A DNA stretch of 64,000 nucleotides from Melioribacteraceae bacterium (GCA_019638015.1 JAHBUP010000001.1:3690424-3754423); one strand, 5' to 3'. Numbered from the stretch's first letter, positions 7,999-17,966 are shown. Translations and numbers: made by a program. Notes: a model not told the origin generated them from the sequence alone.

Positions 7999-10110
7999 TC
8001 ATCCAAATAATATTTTTGATGTTAGTCTTATATCATTCGACGAAGCACCAACACAAATCTCAAATTCCCCCGGTTCTACTTTCCAATCTTCTAAATTAAT
8101 ATCCCAGAACGCAAAATCTTTTTTAGTTAGGGTAATATTCACCTTTTTACTTTCTCCCGCTTTTAAAAATACTTTTACAAATCCTTTTAGTTCTTTAGTG
8201 GGACGCGGCACGGAAGATTCAATATCGCTAATATATAATTGGGCAATCTCAGCGCCATCGGTCTTACCTGAATTAGTAATAGTAAAATCGACCGCAATTA
8301 TATTCTCGCCACTAATTATGCTTTTAGAAATATTGAGGTTATCATAAATAAATGTGGTGAATGATAATCCTTCCCCAAAATAAAATAATGGTTCTATTTT
8401 TTTTGAATCGTACCAGCGGTAACCAACAAATACTCCCTCTTTATATTCAACATTGTGTATTGGGAAGCTGACATTAAAATCATCATCCCAATTTGTGTTG
8501 ATATTTTCACCTTGGGGGATATAACCAAATGCGGGGGAATCTTCAAAGTTTTTCTCAATTGTCATAGGCAGTTTACCGGATGGATTAACCTTACCGCTTA
8601 AAATTTCTGCTAGTGCTATATATCCAGTTTGACCTGGATACCACGCATACAGAATTGCCGCGGTATTTTCGACCCAGTCTATCATTTTTATTCCACTGCC
8701 GGAATTTATTATCACAATAGTGTTTTTATTTAATGAGGATATCTTTTTAACCTGTTGTTCTAACTTTTCGGGAAGTTCAAATTTTCTATCCCAACCCTCG
8801 CTGTCCATAGTTCCAGTACTTAAAAGTATGATTGATGCTTCTTTTATCTTATCAATTGAAGGATCTTTTATATATTCAATATTATCACCGAATTCGCTCT
8901 TTAAAGAGTCAATCATTAAAACATGGTTGTAACCTTCAACAGCGGCGGAACCTCCACCAAAAGGAATTTTTTCAACGAATTCTCCTGTTAATAAAATTTT
9001 AGTATTCTTATTTATAGGAAGAATATTGTTTCTGTTTTTAAGAAGGACAATTGATTCACGGGCTGTTTGCAATGCAATTTTTTCATGTGTCGGAAAATTT
9101 TTTATACACTTATCACCTGTTATTGGTCTTTTATTTAAACCCATAGAAATAATTGTACAAAGAATATTTTTGGCCATTCTATTTATATCTTCTTCGCTAA
9201 CTTTACTTTCATTAATTAATCGTTTCGCGTTATGCTTAATTGTAATATCACCAGTTTTTTTGAAAGTAGAATTATTCAAAATATCACCAGGCATTTCAAG
9301 ATCCAGCCCCGATTTTATAGTCTTTTCCGGATCCCAGGTTGACCACCAATCACTCATTACAAGCCACTTAAATCCAAGTTTACTTTTTAATAAATCAGCA
9401 ATTACTTTTTTACTTTGCCCTGCCCATTCCCCATTTACTAAATTATACGAAGTCATTACAGCCATTGCACCGGCATCAATTCCGGCTTTAAAAGCGGGTA
9501 AGTAAATTTCATGAAGTGTTCTCTCATCAATAATAACATTTGTAGTTCTTCTGTGCCATTCATGATTATTAACTAGAAAATGTTTGAGGGTTGCAATTGT
9601 TCCTGTGCTTTGCATTCCTGTTACATAATTTTCAATCATTCTAGCCGCCAAAAAAGGGTCTTCTCCGAAGTATTCAAAATTTCTTCCGCACTGTGAATTT
9701 CTATAAATATTCATTCCCGGACCCAGAAGAATTGCAACATCACCTATTCTGCACTCTTCACCAATGCATTTTGCAAATTGATTTGCCAATTCAATATTCC
9801 ATGTAGCAGCTAATGCTAAAGGATTAGGAAATGCAACTGATTTTTCCATTAACCCGCTTAATTCTTTTCGGATATGTACTCCGGAGGTAGCATCTGCCAA
9901 ATAAAGTTGTGGAATTCGATATTGTTCAAATCCTTTTATAAAGAAGAAATTATGTCCGCCAACAAATAATATTTTTTCATCCAACGACATTTGGGACAAA
10001 ATTTTTTCTGCTTGGTTTAACGCTTCCTCAAAATTAATTGGAGGTATAAACGGTTCATACTTGTAATTTAATTTCGTCTGCTCATTAACTATGTTATTTT
10101 GTAGTGCCAT
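7999..10110 (-). CDS. Glycoside hydrolase family 3 beta-glucosidase
   Basis: The 703-residue enzyme removes beta-linked glucosyl or related residues from the non-reducing end of oligosaccharides. It has no signal peptide, so it is probably cytoplasmic. The GH3 order is complete: TIM-barrel domain (about 30-290) with KHFLVNNHEWHRRTTN and the nucleophile segment WLVMSDWWSTWD (Asp254), an alpha/beta sandwich domain (about 340-530: ESIVLLKNRNNILPI, GGGSAAVEG) and a C-terminal fibronectin-III-like domain (about 610-700: AEIAQLYISD, PTKELKGFVKVFLKAGE). A GGTGG motif precedes ATG 10110. The exact sugar specificity is open; GH3 members include xylosidases and glucosaminidases. No polysaccharide utilisation locus (SusCD) is nearby. 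Confidence 0.93.
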   Translation of the reverse strand: MALQNNIVNEQTKLNYKYEPFIPPINFEEALNQAEKILSQMSLDEKILFVGGHNFFFIKGFEQYRIPQLYLADATSGVHIRKELSGLMEKSVAFPNPLALAATWNIELANQFAKCIGEECRIGDVAILLGPGMNIYRNSQCGRNFEYFGEDPFLAARMIENYVTGMQSTGTIATLKHFLVNNHEWHRRTTNVIIDERTLHEIYLPAFKAGIDAGAMAVMTSYNLVNGEWAGQSKKVIADLLKSKLGFKWLVMSDWWSTWDPEKTIKSGLDLEMPGDILNNSTFKKTGDITIKHNAKRLINESKVSEEDINRMAKNILCTIISMGLNKRPITGDKCIKNFPTHEKIALQTARESIVLLKNRNNILPINKNTKILLTGEFVEKIPFGGGSAAVEGYNHVLMIDSLKSEFGDNIEYIKDPSIDKIKEASIILLSTGTMDSEGWDRKFELPEKLEQQVKKISSLNKNTIVIINSGSGIKMIDWVENTAAILYAWYPGQTGYIALAEILSGKVNPSGKLPMTIEKNFEDSPAFGYIPQGENINTNWDDDFNVSFPIHNVEYKEGVFVGYRWYDSKKIEPLFYFGEGLSFTTFIYDNLNISKSIISGENIIAVDFTITNSGKTDGAEIAQLYISDIESSVPRPTKELKGFVKVFLKAGESKKVNITLTKKDFAFWDINLEDWKVEPGEFEICVGASSNDIRLTSKILFG

Positions 10111-10290
10111 TTACTACCACCCTTTTTTCCAGATAATTTAACTTTTATTTTTGGAGTGCCGAATTTAATGTTACGCCAACAAATATAAAACTTATTTTAA
10201 TCTATGCTGATATTTGAGTTCTCACAAAAAAAACATTCATATATAGGATACGTCAGAATAGTTATATTTCAAATAAAAAATGGTATTAAG

Positions 10291-11712
10291 ATGAAAAGCA
10301 GAATGACTTTAGCTATTACATTATTTTTATTGCTACAAATTTTTAATGAATCGACCTTTGCTCAAAATAAAAGAGAAAGTTACTATGAAGGCAAACTTAA
10401 AATTCAGGTACAGGAATTAAGATTGGTATTAAAAGTGTTGGAGAATGAAGGTGGAATAACCACAGCAAAGCTGGACAGCCCCGATCAAGGGGCAAAGGAT
10501 ATACCAGTCAGTAAAATTGCGATTACACCCGATAGTCTCAATTTTGAGTGTGCGGCTATTGGAGCAAAATATTTTGGGGAGATTATTAAAGATAGTGGTT
10601 ATGTAAAGGGAAATTTTACACAAGGTGGAATGAGTCTCCCTCTGAATCTATCCAAAGTTGATAAACCTTCTGAAGTGAAACGTCCCCAATTACCGATACC
10701 CCCATTCCCCTACATTAGTGAAGATATAATTTTTGAAAACAAAGAATTAAATATAAAATTAGCCGGCACTTTAACTTTTCCCCAAAATGGTAACTCATTT
10801 CCAGCGGTTGTACTGGTTTCTGGTTCAGGACCTCAAGATAGAGATGAGACGTTAATGAATCATAAACCATTTTTGGTGATTGCAGACTATCTTACAAGAA
10901 ATGGAATTGCTGTTTTAAGATATGATGATAGAGGAACTGCGAAATCTGAAGGTAATTTTTCAGCAGCAACAACAATAGATTTTGCATCAGATGCTATTTC
11001 GGCCGTCGAGTATCTGAAAACCAGAAAAGAGATTAACGCTAATAAAATTGGAATTATTGGCCATAGCGAGGGAGGGTTAATTGCACCTTTCACCGCAAAC
11101 CAATCTGATGACATTTCATTTATTATTATGCTTGCTGGTCCGGGAGTCCCTGGTGTGGATATTTTGAAATTGCAGACCGAATTAATTTTACGGGCTAACG
11201 GAATGGAGGAGGTAAAGATTAAGGAACAGGTTCAATCGAGCAGTAAAGCATATCAAATAATTATTGATGAACCTGACAGCGCAAAAGCATATCAGAAATT
11301 GAAAGATCTATATAAAGAGGAGATGAGTAAATTAAGTGATGATGAAAAAGCTAAACCGGAAAATTCACCAGAGATGTTTGAAAGAACCAGTCGGCAGATT
11401 TTGAGTCCTTGGTTCCGGTTATTCCTCAAGTTTGATCCGCGTCCTTATCTTGAAAATTTAAGAATTCCAGTCCTGGCATTAAATGGCGAATTAGACCTTC
11501 AAGTTGAGTATAAACAAAACTTACCCGAAATTGAAAAAGCATTAAAAATGGGGGGCAATACAAAATTCACCATCAAATCACTTCCCGGCTTAAACCATTT
11601 ATTTCAAAATGCTAAAACTGGTGCTGTTTCGGAATATGCAAAAATCGAAGAAACTATATCTCCAGAAGTATTGGAAATTATGAGCAAGTGGATTTTAGAG
11701 ACTGTAAAATAA
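10291..11712 (+). CDS. Secreted alpha/beta hydrolase (COG1073-like esterase/peptidase)
   Basis: The 473-residue protein has a cleavable signal peptide (MKSRMTLAITLFLLLQIFNESTFAQ), an extra N-terminal beta domain (about 26-130) and an alpha/beta hydrolase domain. The catalytic elements are readable: oxyanion strand VVLVSGSGPQDRDE, nucleophile elbow IGHSEGG (Ser259), an acidic residue in LALNGELDLQV and the final His in LPGLNHLFQ. This arrangement is that of the serine aminopeptidase/S9- or S33-like exported hydrolases of Bacteroidota, which often act on esters or peptides. ATG 10291 is used because it begins the signal peptide; the open frame upstream from 10204 adds a low-complexity AT-rich stretch. 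It shares a divergent intergenic region with the GH3 gene. Confidence 0.86.
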   Translation: MKSRMTLAITLFLLLQIFNESTFAQNKRESYYEGKLKIQVQELRLVLKVLENEGGITTAKLDSPDQGAKDIPVSKIAITPDSLNFECAAIGAKYFGEIIKDSGYVKGNFTQGGMSLPLNLSKVDKPSEVKRPQLPIPPFPYISEDIIFENKELNIKLAGTLTFPQNGNSFPAVVLVSGSGPQDRDETLMNHKPFLVIADYLTRNGIAVLRYDDRGTAKSEGNFSAATTIDFASDAISAVEYLKTRKEINANKIGIIGHSEGGLIAPFTANQSDDISFIIMLAGPGVPGVDILKLQTELILRANGMEEVKIKEQVQSSSKAYQIIIDEPDSAKAYQKLKDLYKEEMSKLSDDEKAKPENSPEMFERTSRQILSPWFRLFLKFDPRPYLENLRIPVLALNGELDLQVEYKQNLPEIEKALKMGGNTKFTIKSLPGLNHLFQNAKTGAVSEYAKIEETISPEVLEIMSKWILETVK

Positions 11713-11743
11713 TAATTAGCACTAATTCTAAATAAAAAGTAGA

Positions 11744-11772
11744 GAGGCATTTCTATGAATGCCTCCTTGTTT
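11744..11772. terminator. Bidirectional terminator hairpin
   Basis: Stem GAGGCATT (11744-11751) and AATGCCTC (11758-11765) with a 6-base loop is flanked by an A-rich run on the left and CTTGTTT on the right. It lies between convergent genes. Confidence 0.75.
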
Positions 11773-11799
11773 ATTCGAATAACTAATTTTTGAGTATAT

Positions 11800-13266
11800 C
11801 TATTTATTTGGCATCGGCAGAGCGTCACTATTATTTGGCATTTTAGGATAATCGGGTAAACCAATATTTTTGACAAGATCATCAATCATAATTTGATTGC
11901 CAGAAGCAATTGAATTGTTAGCCGCTATTCCAGTTAATATAGAATATGCACCCCCTTTTTGGTCTGCTACACGAATATATTTATCTGTCGATTTATTTGG
12001 ATTAAAAATATCATTTAACATGACATTATCACCGCCTCCATGCCCTCCTTCAGCTTTTGGAATTTTATAATCTTTAACTGGTCCCCGCAATGGAAATACT
12101 TTAGTGTATTCGCCACCTTCTTTTATTCCCCCCTGCTCCGTTCCATCTCCTGCAATATAAATTTTTTCTTCGATTTTGTGCTCAAGCCTCCCATTCGTAC
12201 CATTAAATATTACATAGTAACCTTCCCAAGAATTAAACGCATTCAACGAATAACTAAGTGTAGCGTTAGTATTATACTTAACAATTACATTCATTGTATC
12301 TTCAATATCAATCTCGGGGCGAAAGACACATTTATCTCTATAATATCCGTCATATTGTTCATTGTCGAGATAAAGAGCTTTGAGTCTGGCATTTTTTGAT
12401 AAATCCAATTCAAACCCACATTTTTGTTTCTCCGGGCAAGTATGGCATCGTTCATGATAACCGCTCAATCCAAATCTCTTTATTGTTTCCGGGGTATAGA
12501 ATTCTCTTTTGCCATTGGCATATACAGATACTGGTACAGCAGAGAGCCACCAATTAATTAAATCGAAATGGTGGGTTGCTTTGTGAACCATCAAACCGCC
12601 CGAATATTTTTTCTGGCTGTGCCATCTTCTGAAATAATCGGCGCCATGATGTGTATTGAGCATCCAATGAAAATCAACCGAAAGTATATTTCCAATTTCA
12701 CCACTCATTAAAATATCTTTAACCTGTGTGCGTGAAGGGGAATAGCGGTAATTAAAGCCCACAATAATTTTCTTGCCATATTTGGCTTGAGCATCAATTA
12801 TTTGCTGGCATTTTTTTTCATCTGTTGTCATCGGCTTTTCAGTAATTACATCGCATCCAAGCTCCATAGAGCGAACTATATAATAATCATGTGTCGCATC
12901 AACCGTTGTTACAATTACTGTGTCTGGTTTTGTTTCTTTTATCATTTTATCGAAATCGTTGGCTGCATAGATAGATATTGATTTACCTGTTATTTTGTTA
13001 GCGTATTCTTGGTAATATTTCATTCTTCCGATATTTGTATCGCAGAAGCCAACAATTTCATTGGAATCAGAGAATGATTTATAAATAGCGTCCTGCCAAA
13101 GTTGAGAACGGTGTCCAAGTCCCACTAAAACATACTTCTTCTTGCTGTTCATTGAACTAATAATATTTGCGTAACTGCTGTTTGCAAACATTGCGCCGGT
13201 ACCCGCTATAGCTGAAACTTTAAGAAAATCTCTTCTCGAAAACTCTTTTAACTTTTTCTCCTCCAT
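11800..13266 (-). CDS. Tat-exported Gfo/Idh/MocA-family oxidoreductase
   Basis: The 488-residue protein carries a classic twin-arginine signal (FSRRDFLKVSAIAGTGAMFA), so a folded, cofactor-loaded enzyme is exported. The Rossmann part (KYVLVGLGHRSQLWQ) and the MocA core TEKPMTTDEKKCQ and GFNYRYSPSRTQVKD identify NAD(P)-dependent sugar or cyclitol dehydrogenases. A Cys cluster follows in the C-terminal domain (CHTCPEKQKCGF), which could bind a metal. The exact sugar is unknown. In Bacteroidota such proteins often sit in carbohydrate catabolism clusters, which fits the nearby GH3 and hydrolases only loosely. The start at 13266 is supported by an AGAGG-type site. The divergent region upstream holds a perfect inverted repeat. 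Confidence 0.88.
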   Translation of the reverse strand: MEEKKLKEFSRRDFLKVSAIAGTGAMFANSSYANIISSMNSKKKYVLVGLGHRSQLWQDAIYKSFSDSNEIVGFCDTNIGRMKYYQEYANKITGKSISIYAANDFDKMIKETKPDTVIVTTVDATHDYYIVRSMELGCDVITEKPMTTDEKKCQQIIDAQAKYGKKIIVGFNYRYSPSRTQVKDILMSGEIGNILSVDFHWMLNTHHGADYFRRWHSQKKYSGGLMVHKATHHFDLINWWLSAVPVSVYANGKREFYTPETIKRFGLSGYHERCHTCPEKQKCGFELDLSKNARLKALYLDNEQYDGYYRDKCVFRPEIDIEDTMNVIVKYNTNATLSYSLNAFNSWEGYYVIFNGTNGRLEHKIEEKIYIAGDGTEQGGIKEGGEYTKVFPLRGPVKDYKIPKAEGGHGGGDNVMLNDIFNPNKSTDKYIRVADQKGGAYSILTGIAANNSIASGNQIMIDDLVKNIGLPDYPKMPNNSDALPMPNK

Positions 13267-13328
13267 CTTCTCTACCTCTTAATTTAATTTTGATTGAATC
13301 TCATAATCAATTACTTTGCTTAAAGCTA

Positions 13329-13376
13329 TTTTAAAGTAAATACTTATCCTTTTGAAAACAACACTTTACTTTAAAA
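13329..13376. promoter_or_regulatory. 12-bp perfect inverted repeat in a divergent promoter region
   Basis: TTTTAAAGTAAA (13329-13340) is exactly mirrored by TTTACTTTAAAA (13365-13376), separated by 24 bases. It lies between divergently oriented genes starting at 13266 and 13442. It could be a dimeric-repressor operator (two half-sites roughly three and a half turns apart) or the stem of a leader hairpin. It has no U-run after the second arm in either direction, so a terminator is less likely. Confidence 0.55.
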
Positions 13377-13441
13377 TATGGGTAAATAGAAAGATCAGCT
13401 TTTCCAATTTTAAAACTACTATTGACTAAACATGCGCTTTT

Positions 13442-14761
13442 ATGAGTATTAATGAAAAAGTCTGGCTGGTTACCGCTACTATGGGTTATGGTCATCAACG
13501 CGCGGTTTATCCTCTTCGAGATATTGCCGAAGAAAAAATTATTACTGTTGGGGCAGATGATGTTGCCTCCAAGAATGAAGAAGTATTATGGAGAAGAGTT
13601 CTGCGTGCATACGAGTATTTATCGCGGGCCAGAGGACTTCCCTTCATTGGAAAATCATTATTTAATCTGCTCGATACTTTTCTCCGAATACCTTCCTATT
13701 ATCCTATGCGGGATCTTTCCAACAAAACTTTTCAAGTAGATCTTTTAGAATCAAGTATTAAAAAAGGATTATGCGCGTCAATGCTTGATAAGGTCCGTTC
13801 CAAAAATCTTCCTATAGTAACATCTTTTTACGCTCCGGCAATTGCCGCCGATATGGGAGGATTTCAAAATGTGTATTGTATTATTTGCGATGCAGACCTA
13901 AACCGAGTTTGGGTAGCGCGGGAACCATGGGAGAGTCGTATTTATTATTTTGCCCCATGCGGTAAAGCTGCGCAACGTTTAAAAGCTTATGGCGTTCCCG
14001 AAGATAGAATTTACATTACCGGTTTCCCTCTTCCCGAAGAACTTACAGGTGGAGAAGATTTATCAATATTAAGGAAAAACCTTGGTGAGAGATTAGCAGT
14101 GCTTGATCCAAAAAATAAGTTTGGAATTAGGCATGGACAAAATGTAAGTCACTTTTTAGGAATTGAAAATTACCCTGTAGCGACAAGGAAAAAACTTACT
14201 ATTACTTATGCGGTTGGCGGAGCCGGGGCTCTTTCGGAAATTGGCGGTAATATTGCGATAAGCTTAAAAAATAAAATTAAGAATGATGAGGTTAAGTTAA
14301 TACTTGTTGCGGGTGTAAAAGAATCGGTGAAAAAATATTTCGATACCATTAAAAGAGAATTTGGAGATGATGACTCATCAAAAATTGAAGTGGTTTATTC
14401 TTCCAACATATATAATTATTTCGATCTGTTCAATAAAGCAATTTTGGGAACAGATATATTGTGGACAAAACCGAGCGAGCTTTCATTTTATTGCGGGCTC
14501 GGCATTCCAATAATTATGACGCCCCCAATAGGTTCTCAGGAAAAATTTAATCGTAAATGGCTTATTGAAATTGGAGCCGGCAGAAAGCAAGAAAAACCCG
14601 AATACACCGATCAATGGCTTTTTGATTGGCTCAATAAGGGAATTTTAGCTGAAAACGCCTGGTTTGGCTTCCTAAAAGCCAGAAAATTGGGAACAATCAA
14701 AATAAAAGAAATACTCGGGTCGGGTAAAATGGAGCAGTCTCAAAATCCGGTTTTGAGATAA
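13442..14761 (+). CDS. MGDG-synthase/GT28-like glycosyltransferase
   Basis: The 439-residue protein lacks a signal peptide and shows the pattern of the MurG/MGDG synthase superfamily: an N-terminal loop LVTATMGYGHQRA in place of the usual GGGHRA, a middle block with PIVTSFYAPAIAADMG, then YCIICDADLNRVWV, AYGVPEDRIYITGFPLP, and a C-terminal acceptor of the nucleotide sugar (TKPSELSFYCGLGIP, then IIMTPPIGSQEKFN). Glycosyl transfer from a nucleotide sugar to a lipid or membrane acceptor is the family role; the donor and acceptor here are unknown. It is followed 79 bases later by a small unknown protein and then valS, all on the plus strand. The N-terminal segment and the long middle insertion set it apart from MurG. 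Confidence 0.7.
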   Translation: MSINEKVWLVTATMGYGHQRAVYPLRDIAEEKIITVGADDVASKNEEVLWRRVLRAYEYLSRARGLPFIGKSLFNLLDTFLRIPSYYPMRDLSNKTFQVDLLESSIKKGLCASMLDKVRSKNLPIVTSFYAPAIAADMGGFQNVYCIICDADLNRVWVAREPWESRIYYFAPCGKAAQRLKAYGVPEDRIYITGFPLPEELTGGEDLSILRKNLGERLAVLDPKNKFGIRHGQNVSHFLGIENYPVATRKKLTITYAVGGAGALSEIGGNIAISLKNKIKNDEVKLILVAGVKESVKKYFDTIKREFGDDDSSKIEVVYSSNIYNYFDLFNKAILGTDILWTKPSELSFYCGLGIPIIMTPPIGSQEKFNRKWLIEIGAGRKQEKPEYTDQWLFDWLNKGILAENAWFGFLKARKLGTIKIKEILGSGKMEQSQNPVLR

Positions 14762-14840
14762 TTGAATTTTAAATTTTTAATAAATTATTCGATAATATAA
14801 CTGTGTAATTTTACTTTTAATTTTTTACCACGAGGCAAAT

Positions 14841-15242
14841 ATGGGAAAAATTACAATCATTGAAAATGAACTCTACTCCCTCTACTTTCATGAAGAAGAG
14901 ATGATCGTCCATCATGTAATGCACAAATTAATTGTTGGCGATCCATTCAAAACTTTACTCACCAGGGGATTAAATTTGATGAAAGAAAAAAAAGCGGTTA
15001 AATGGTTGTCTGATGATAAAAAAAATCCCCGGTTTTCAGGTGTAGATTATGAATGGGCAACAAAAGAGTGGTTCCCAAAAGTATTAGCAGAAGGATGGAA
15101 ATTTTGGGCGGTAGTTCTGCCTGAAGAAATTCATGCTCAAATGTTTTTAAAACATTACTCAAAACTTTATTCCGATTTCGGTCTCGAAGTAAAATTATTC
15201 ACAAATTCCGAAGATGCTTATGATTGGTTAAAGTCAAAATAA
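14841..15242 (+). CDS. Conserved hypothetical protein, possibly STAS/SpoIIAA-like
   Basis: The 133-residue protein has no signal peptide or membrane segment. It reads as alternating strands and helices and ends with LFTNSEDAYDWLKSK, a pattern seen in small SpoIIAA/STAS-like proteins ('f.d.eeAl.WL'). The N-terminal FHEEEMIVHHVMHKLIVGDPFK is not matched by a motif I recognise. A GAGGCAAAT motif precedes ATG 14841. Its position between the glycosyltransferase and valS gives no functional clue. Confidence 0.6.
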   Translation: MGKITIIENELYSLYFHEEEMIVHHVMHKLIVGDPFKTLLTRGLNLMKEKKAVKWLSDDKKNPRFSGVDYEWATKEWFPKVLAEGWKFWAVVLPEEIHAQMFLKHYSKLYSDFGLEVKLFTNSEDAYDWLKSK

Positions 15243-15344
15243 AATGGTTTGTTAAATTCTATTTTATTTTTGAATTAATTCAACACATGAATACCAGTCA
15301 AATTCATTATATTTGCGCTAATTATTAAAAAATTAGAGCAATTA

Positions 15345-17966
15345 ATGCAGCCTAAAAATCTTGAAGATATTCCGAAAGCTTATAATCCAAAAGATACCGA
15401 AGATAAGTGGTACCAATACTGGGAAGAAAATAGTCTTTATCATTCAGAAGTTGATAGTAAAAAAAACCCCTATACAATTGTTATACCTCCGCCCAACATA
15501 ACCGGCATACTTCATATCGGTCACATTTTAAATAACACGCTGCAGGATATATTTATTCGTTATAAAAGAATGAAAGGATTTAACGCTTGTTGGGTACCAG
15601 GTATTGATCACGCATCAATTGCTACCGAAGCAAAAGTTGTTGGAATGCTGAAAGAAAGAGGAATGCATAAGGACAATATAACTAGAGAAGAATTTTTAAA
15701 ATACTGTTATGAATGGAAAGATAAATATGGCGGAATAATTTTTCAGCAATTAAGAAAAATTGGCATTAGTTGCGATTGGAATAGAGAACGCTTTACAATG
15801 GATGCGCATTATTATAAAAAAGTTATTGAAGCTTTTGTAAAATTATATAAGGAAGGATTAATTTACCGTGGCTACAGAATGGTAAATTGGGATCCGGCTT
15901 CTAAATCTGCAATTTCTGATGAAGAAGTTTTTTATAAAGAAGTAAATGGTAAACTCTGGTATTTTAAGTATCCCGTTAAAGATTCAACCGAATTTGTGAT
16001 AGTTGCAACAACTAGACCGGAAACAATGCTGGGTGATACCGGAATTGCTGTTAATCCGGAAGATGAACGATACAAAAATTTGATTGGCAAAATGATTGTG
16101 CTTCCAATTGTTGGAAGAGAAATTCCAATATTTGCTGATGAGTATGTGGATAAAGAATTTGGTACCGGTGCTGTAAAAGTTACTCCTGCTCACGATATCA
16201 ACGATTATGATATGGGGCTTCGTCATAATCTTGAAATGGTAAATATTTTTAATGACGATGCAACAACCAATGGAAATGTGCCGCGCGATTTTAGAAAACT
16301 TGATAGATATGAGGTAAGAGAGAAAGTTGTTGAAAGAATGAAGCAGCTTGGATTTCTCCACAAGATAGAAGATTACACAAATAAAGTTGGTTACTCGCAA
16401 AGAGGTAATGTTCCAATTGAACCCTATCTTTCCGAACAGTGGTTCATGAAAATGGATGAACTCTGCAAACCGGCTATCGAAGTTGTTCAGCAGGGACAAG
16501 TTAAATTTCATCCAGAACATTGGGTAAAAACTTACGAACACTGGATGAGCAATATTAGAGACTGGTGTATTTCACGTCAACTTTGGTGGGGGCATCGAAT
16601 TCCAGTTTGGTATCATAAAGAAACTAAAGAAATTTACTGCGAGGTTGATCCGCCACAAGACATTCAGAATTGGTATCAGGATGATGACGTTCTCGATACA
16701 TGGGCTTCGAGCTGGTTATGGGCACAGGATGTATTCACTACTGAAAAAGATCAAAAATATTATTACCCAACTGATCTGCTTGTAACTGCACCTGATATTA
16801 TTTTCTTCTGGGTTGCAAGAATGATTATTGCCGGACTTCATTTTATGGGGAAAGTACCATTTAAAGATGTTTACTTTACTTCACTAGTTCGTGATAGTGA
16901 CGGAAGAAAGATGAGCAAATCATTGGGCAATTCTCCCGATCCACTTGATTTAATTGAGGAATATGGAGCCGATGCGTTAAGATTTTCGATTATATATATA
17001 GCTCCTTTAGGGCAGGATGTTTTATTTAGCTCTGATAAATGTGAGATTGGAAGAAATTTTGCCAATAAAATGTGGAACGCCGGAAGATTTCTTTTAATGA
17101 ACGCTCAGAATATCAAGCTTGATCCATTCCTAAAAAATAAGCATCTCGATTTTACAGACAATTGGATAATCAGCAGGTTTAATAAAACAATTAAAGATGT
17201 GAATGACGCGTTAGATCGATTTGATGTTAACGCCGCTACAAAATTGATTTACAGTTATGTATGGAATGATTTCTGTGATTGGTACATCGAGCTCTCAAAA
17301 AACCGATTGTATCATGGAAGTGATGAGGTAAAATCAGCTGTACTCTCACGCGCAATTTCGCTATATGAAGATATGCTAAAATTGGTTCATCCTTTTATGC
17401 CATTTATTACAGAAGAAATTTGGCAACTGTTGGATAAGAGAGATTCTGGCAAAAGTATCTCAACATCAAAATTTCCTGAATTTAATGCATCCCTAATTGA
17501 CAATACCGCTGAAGCTGAAATTGATTTCGTTCAAAATGTAGTAACTGCCATTCGTAATATCCGCGGTGAAATGAATATTGCTCCTTCAAAACAAATAAAT
17601 GTTTTCTTGAAAAGTTCAGCGGTAACTTCGGCACAAGAGCGCTACATAAAAACACTTGTTAGAATTGATCAATTAACTGTTGACCAGAAAATTGACAAGC
17701 CAAAAGCGTGTGCCTCAGCTGTTGTTAAAGGATGCGATATATTTATTCCGCTTGAAGGATTAATAGACGTCGAACTTGAAAGGGTGCGCATTCAAAAAGA
17801 GATGAAAAGATTACTCGGTTCATTTGAAGGTGTACGCAAAAAACTTGAGAATGAAAACTTTGTATCCAAAGCTCCCGCTGAAGTAATTGAGAGAGAAAGA
17901 ATGAAGATGGATGATTGGCAGAAAGCTTTGGAAAAGCTACAGTCAATCTTGGCAGATCTGGAATAA
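15345..17966 (+). CDS. valS: Valyl-tRNA synthetase
   Basis: ValS charges tRNA-Val with valine. The 873-residue length is normal for the bacterial enzyme. Class I signatures are present: ILHIGHILN (HIGH near residue 56) and GRKMSKSLGNS (KMSKS near residue 523). The editing domain includes ATTRPETMLGDTGIAVNPED and VTPAHDINDYDMG. The anticodon-binding helical part is at about 600-760 and the C-terminal coiled coil at about 800-873, the arm usual for ValS. The start at ATG 15345 is typical in giving a short leader before the 'YNPKDTEDKWYQYW' motif. The gene appears monocistronic or leads into the small downstream gene. Confidence 0.98.
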   Translation: MQPKNLEDIPKAYNPKDTEDKWYQYWEENSLYHSEVDSKKNPYTIVIPPPNITGILHIGHILNNTLQDIFIRYKRMKGFNACWVPGIDHASIATEAKVVGMLKERGMHKDNITREEFLKYCYEWKDKYGGIIFQQLRKIGISCDWNRERFTMDAHYYKKVIEAFVKLYKEGLIYRGYRMVNWDPASKSAISDEEVFYKEVNGKLWYFKYPVKDSTEFVIVATTRPETMLGDTGIAVNPEDERYKNLIGKMIVLPIVGREIPIFADEYVDKEFGTGAVKVTPAHDINDYDMGLRHNLEMVNIFNDDATTNGNVPRDFRKLDRYEVREKVVERMKQLGFLHKIEDYTNKVGYSQRGNVPIEPYLSEQWFMKMDELCKPAIEVVQQGQVKFHPEHWVKTYEHWMSNIRDWCISRQLWWGHRIPVWYHKETKEIYCEVDPPQDIQNWYQDDDVLDTWASSWLWAQDVFTTEKDQKYYYPTDLLVTAPDIIFFWVARMIIAGLHFMGKVPFKDVYFTSLVRDSDGRKMSKSLGNSPDPLDLIEEYGADALRFSIIYIAPLGQDVLFSSDKCEIGRNFANKMWNAGRFLLMNAQNIKLDPFLKNKHLDFTDNWIISRFNKTIKDVNDALDRFDVNAATKLIYSYVWNDFCDWYIELSKNRLYHGSDEVKSAVLSRAISLYEDMLKLVHPFMPFITEEIWQLLDKRDSGKSISTSKFPEFNASLIDNTAEAEIDFVQNVVTAIRNIRGEMNIAPSKQINVFLKSSAVTSAQERYIKTLVRIDQLTVDQKIDKPKACASAVVKGCDIFIPLEGLIDVELERVRIQKEMKRLLGSFEGVRKKLENENFVSKAPAEVIERERMKMDDWQKALEKLQSILADLE

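Noticed and set aside
9026..9505. Long open frame on the plus strand opposite the GH3 gene
   Set aside because: It lies entirely antisense to a conserved enzyme and has the low-complexity residue make-up of a shadow frame.
12040..12399. 119-codon plus-strand frame in the Gfo/Idh gene
   Set aside because: It is antisense to a conserved coding region.
15984..16541. 185-codon minus-strand frame within valS
   Set aside because: It is a shadow of conserved ValS coding sequence and shows no homology or ribosome-binding site.
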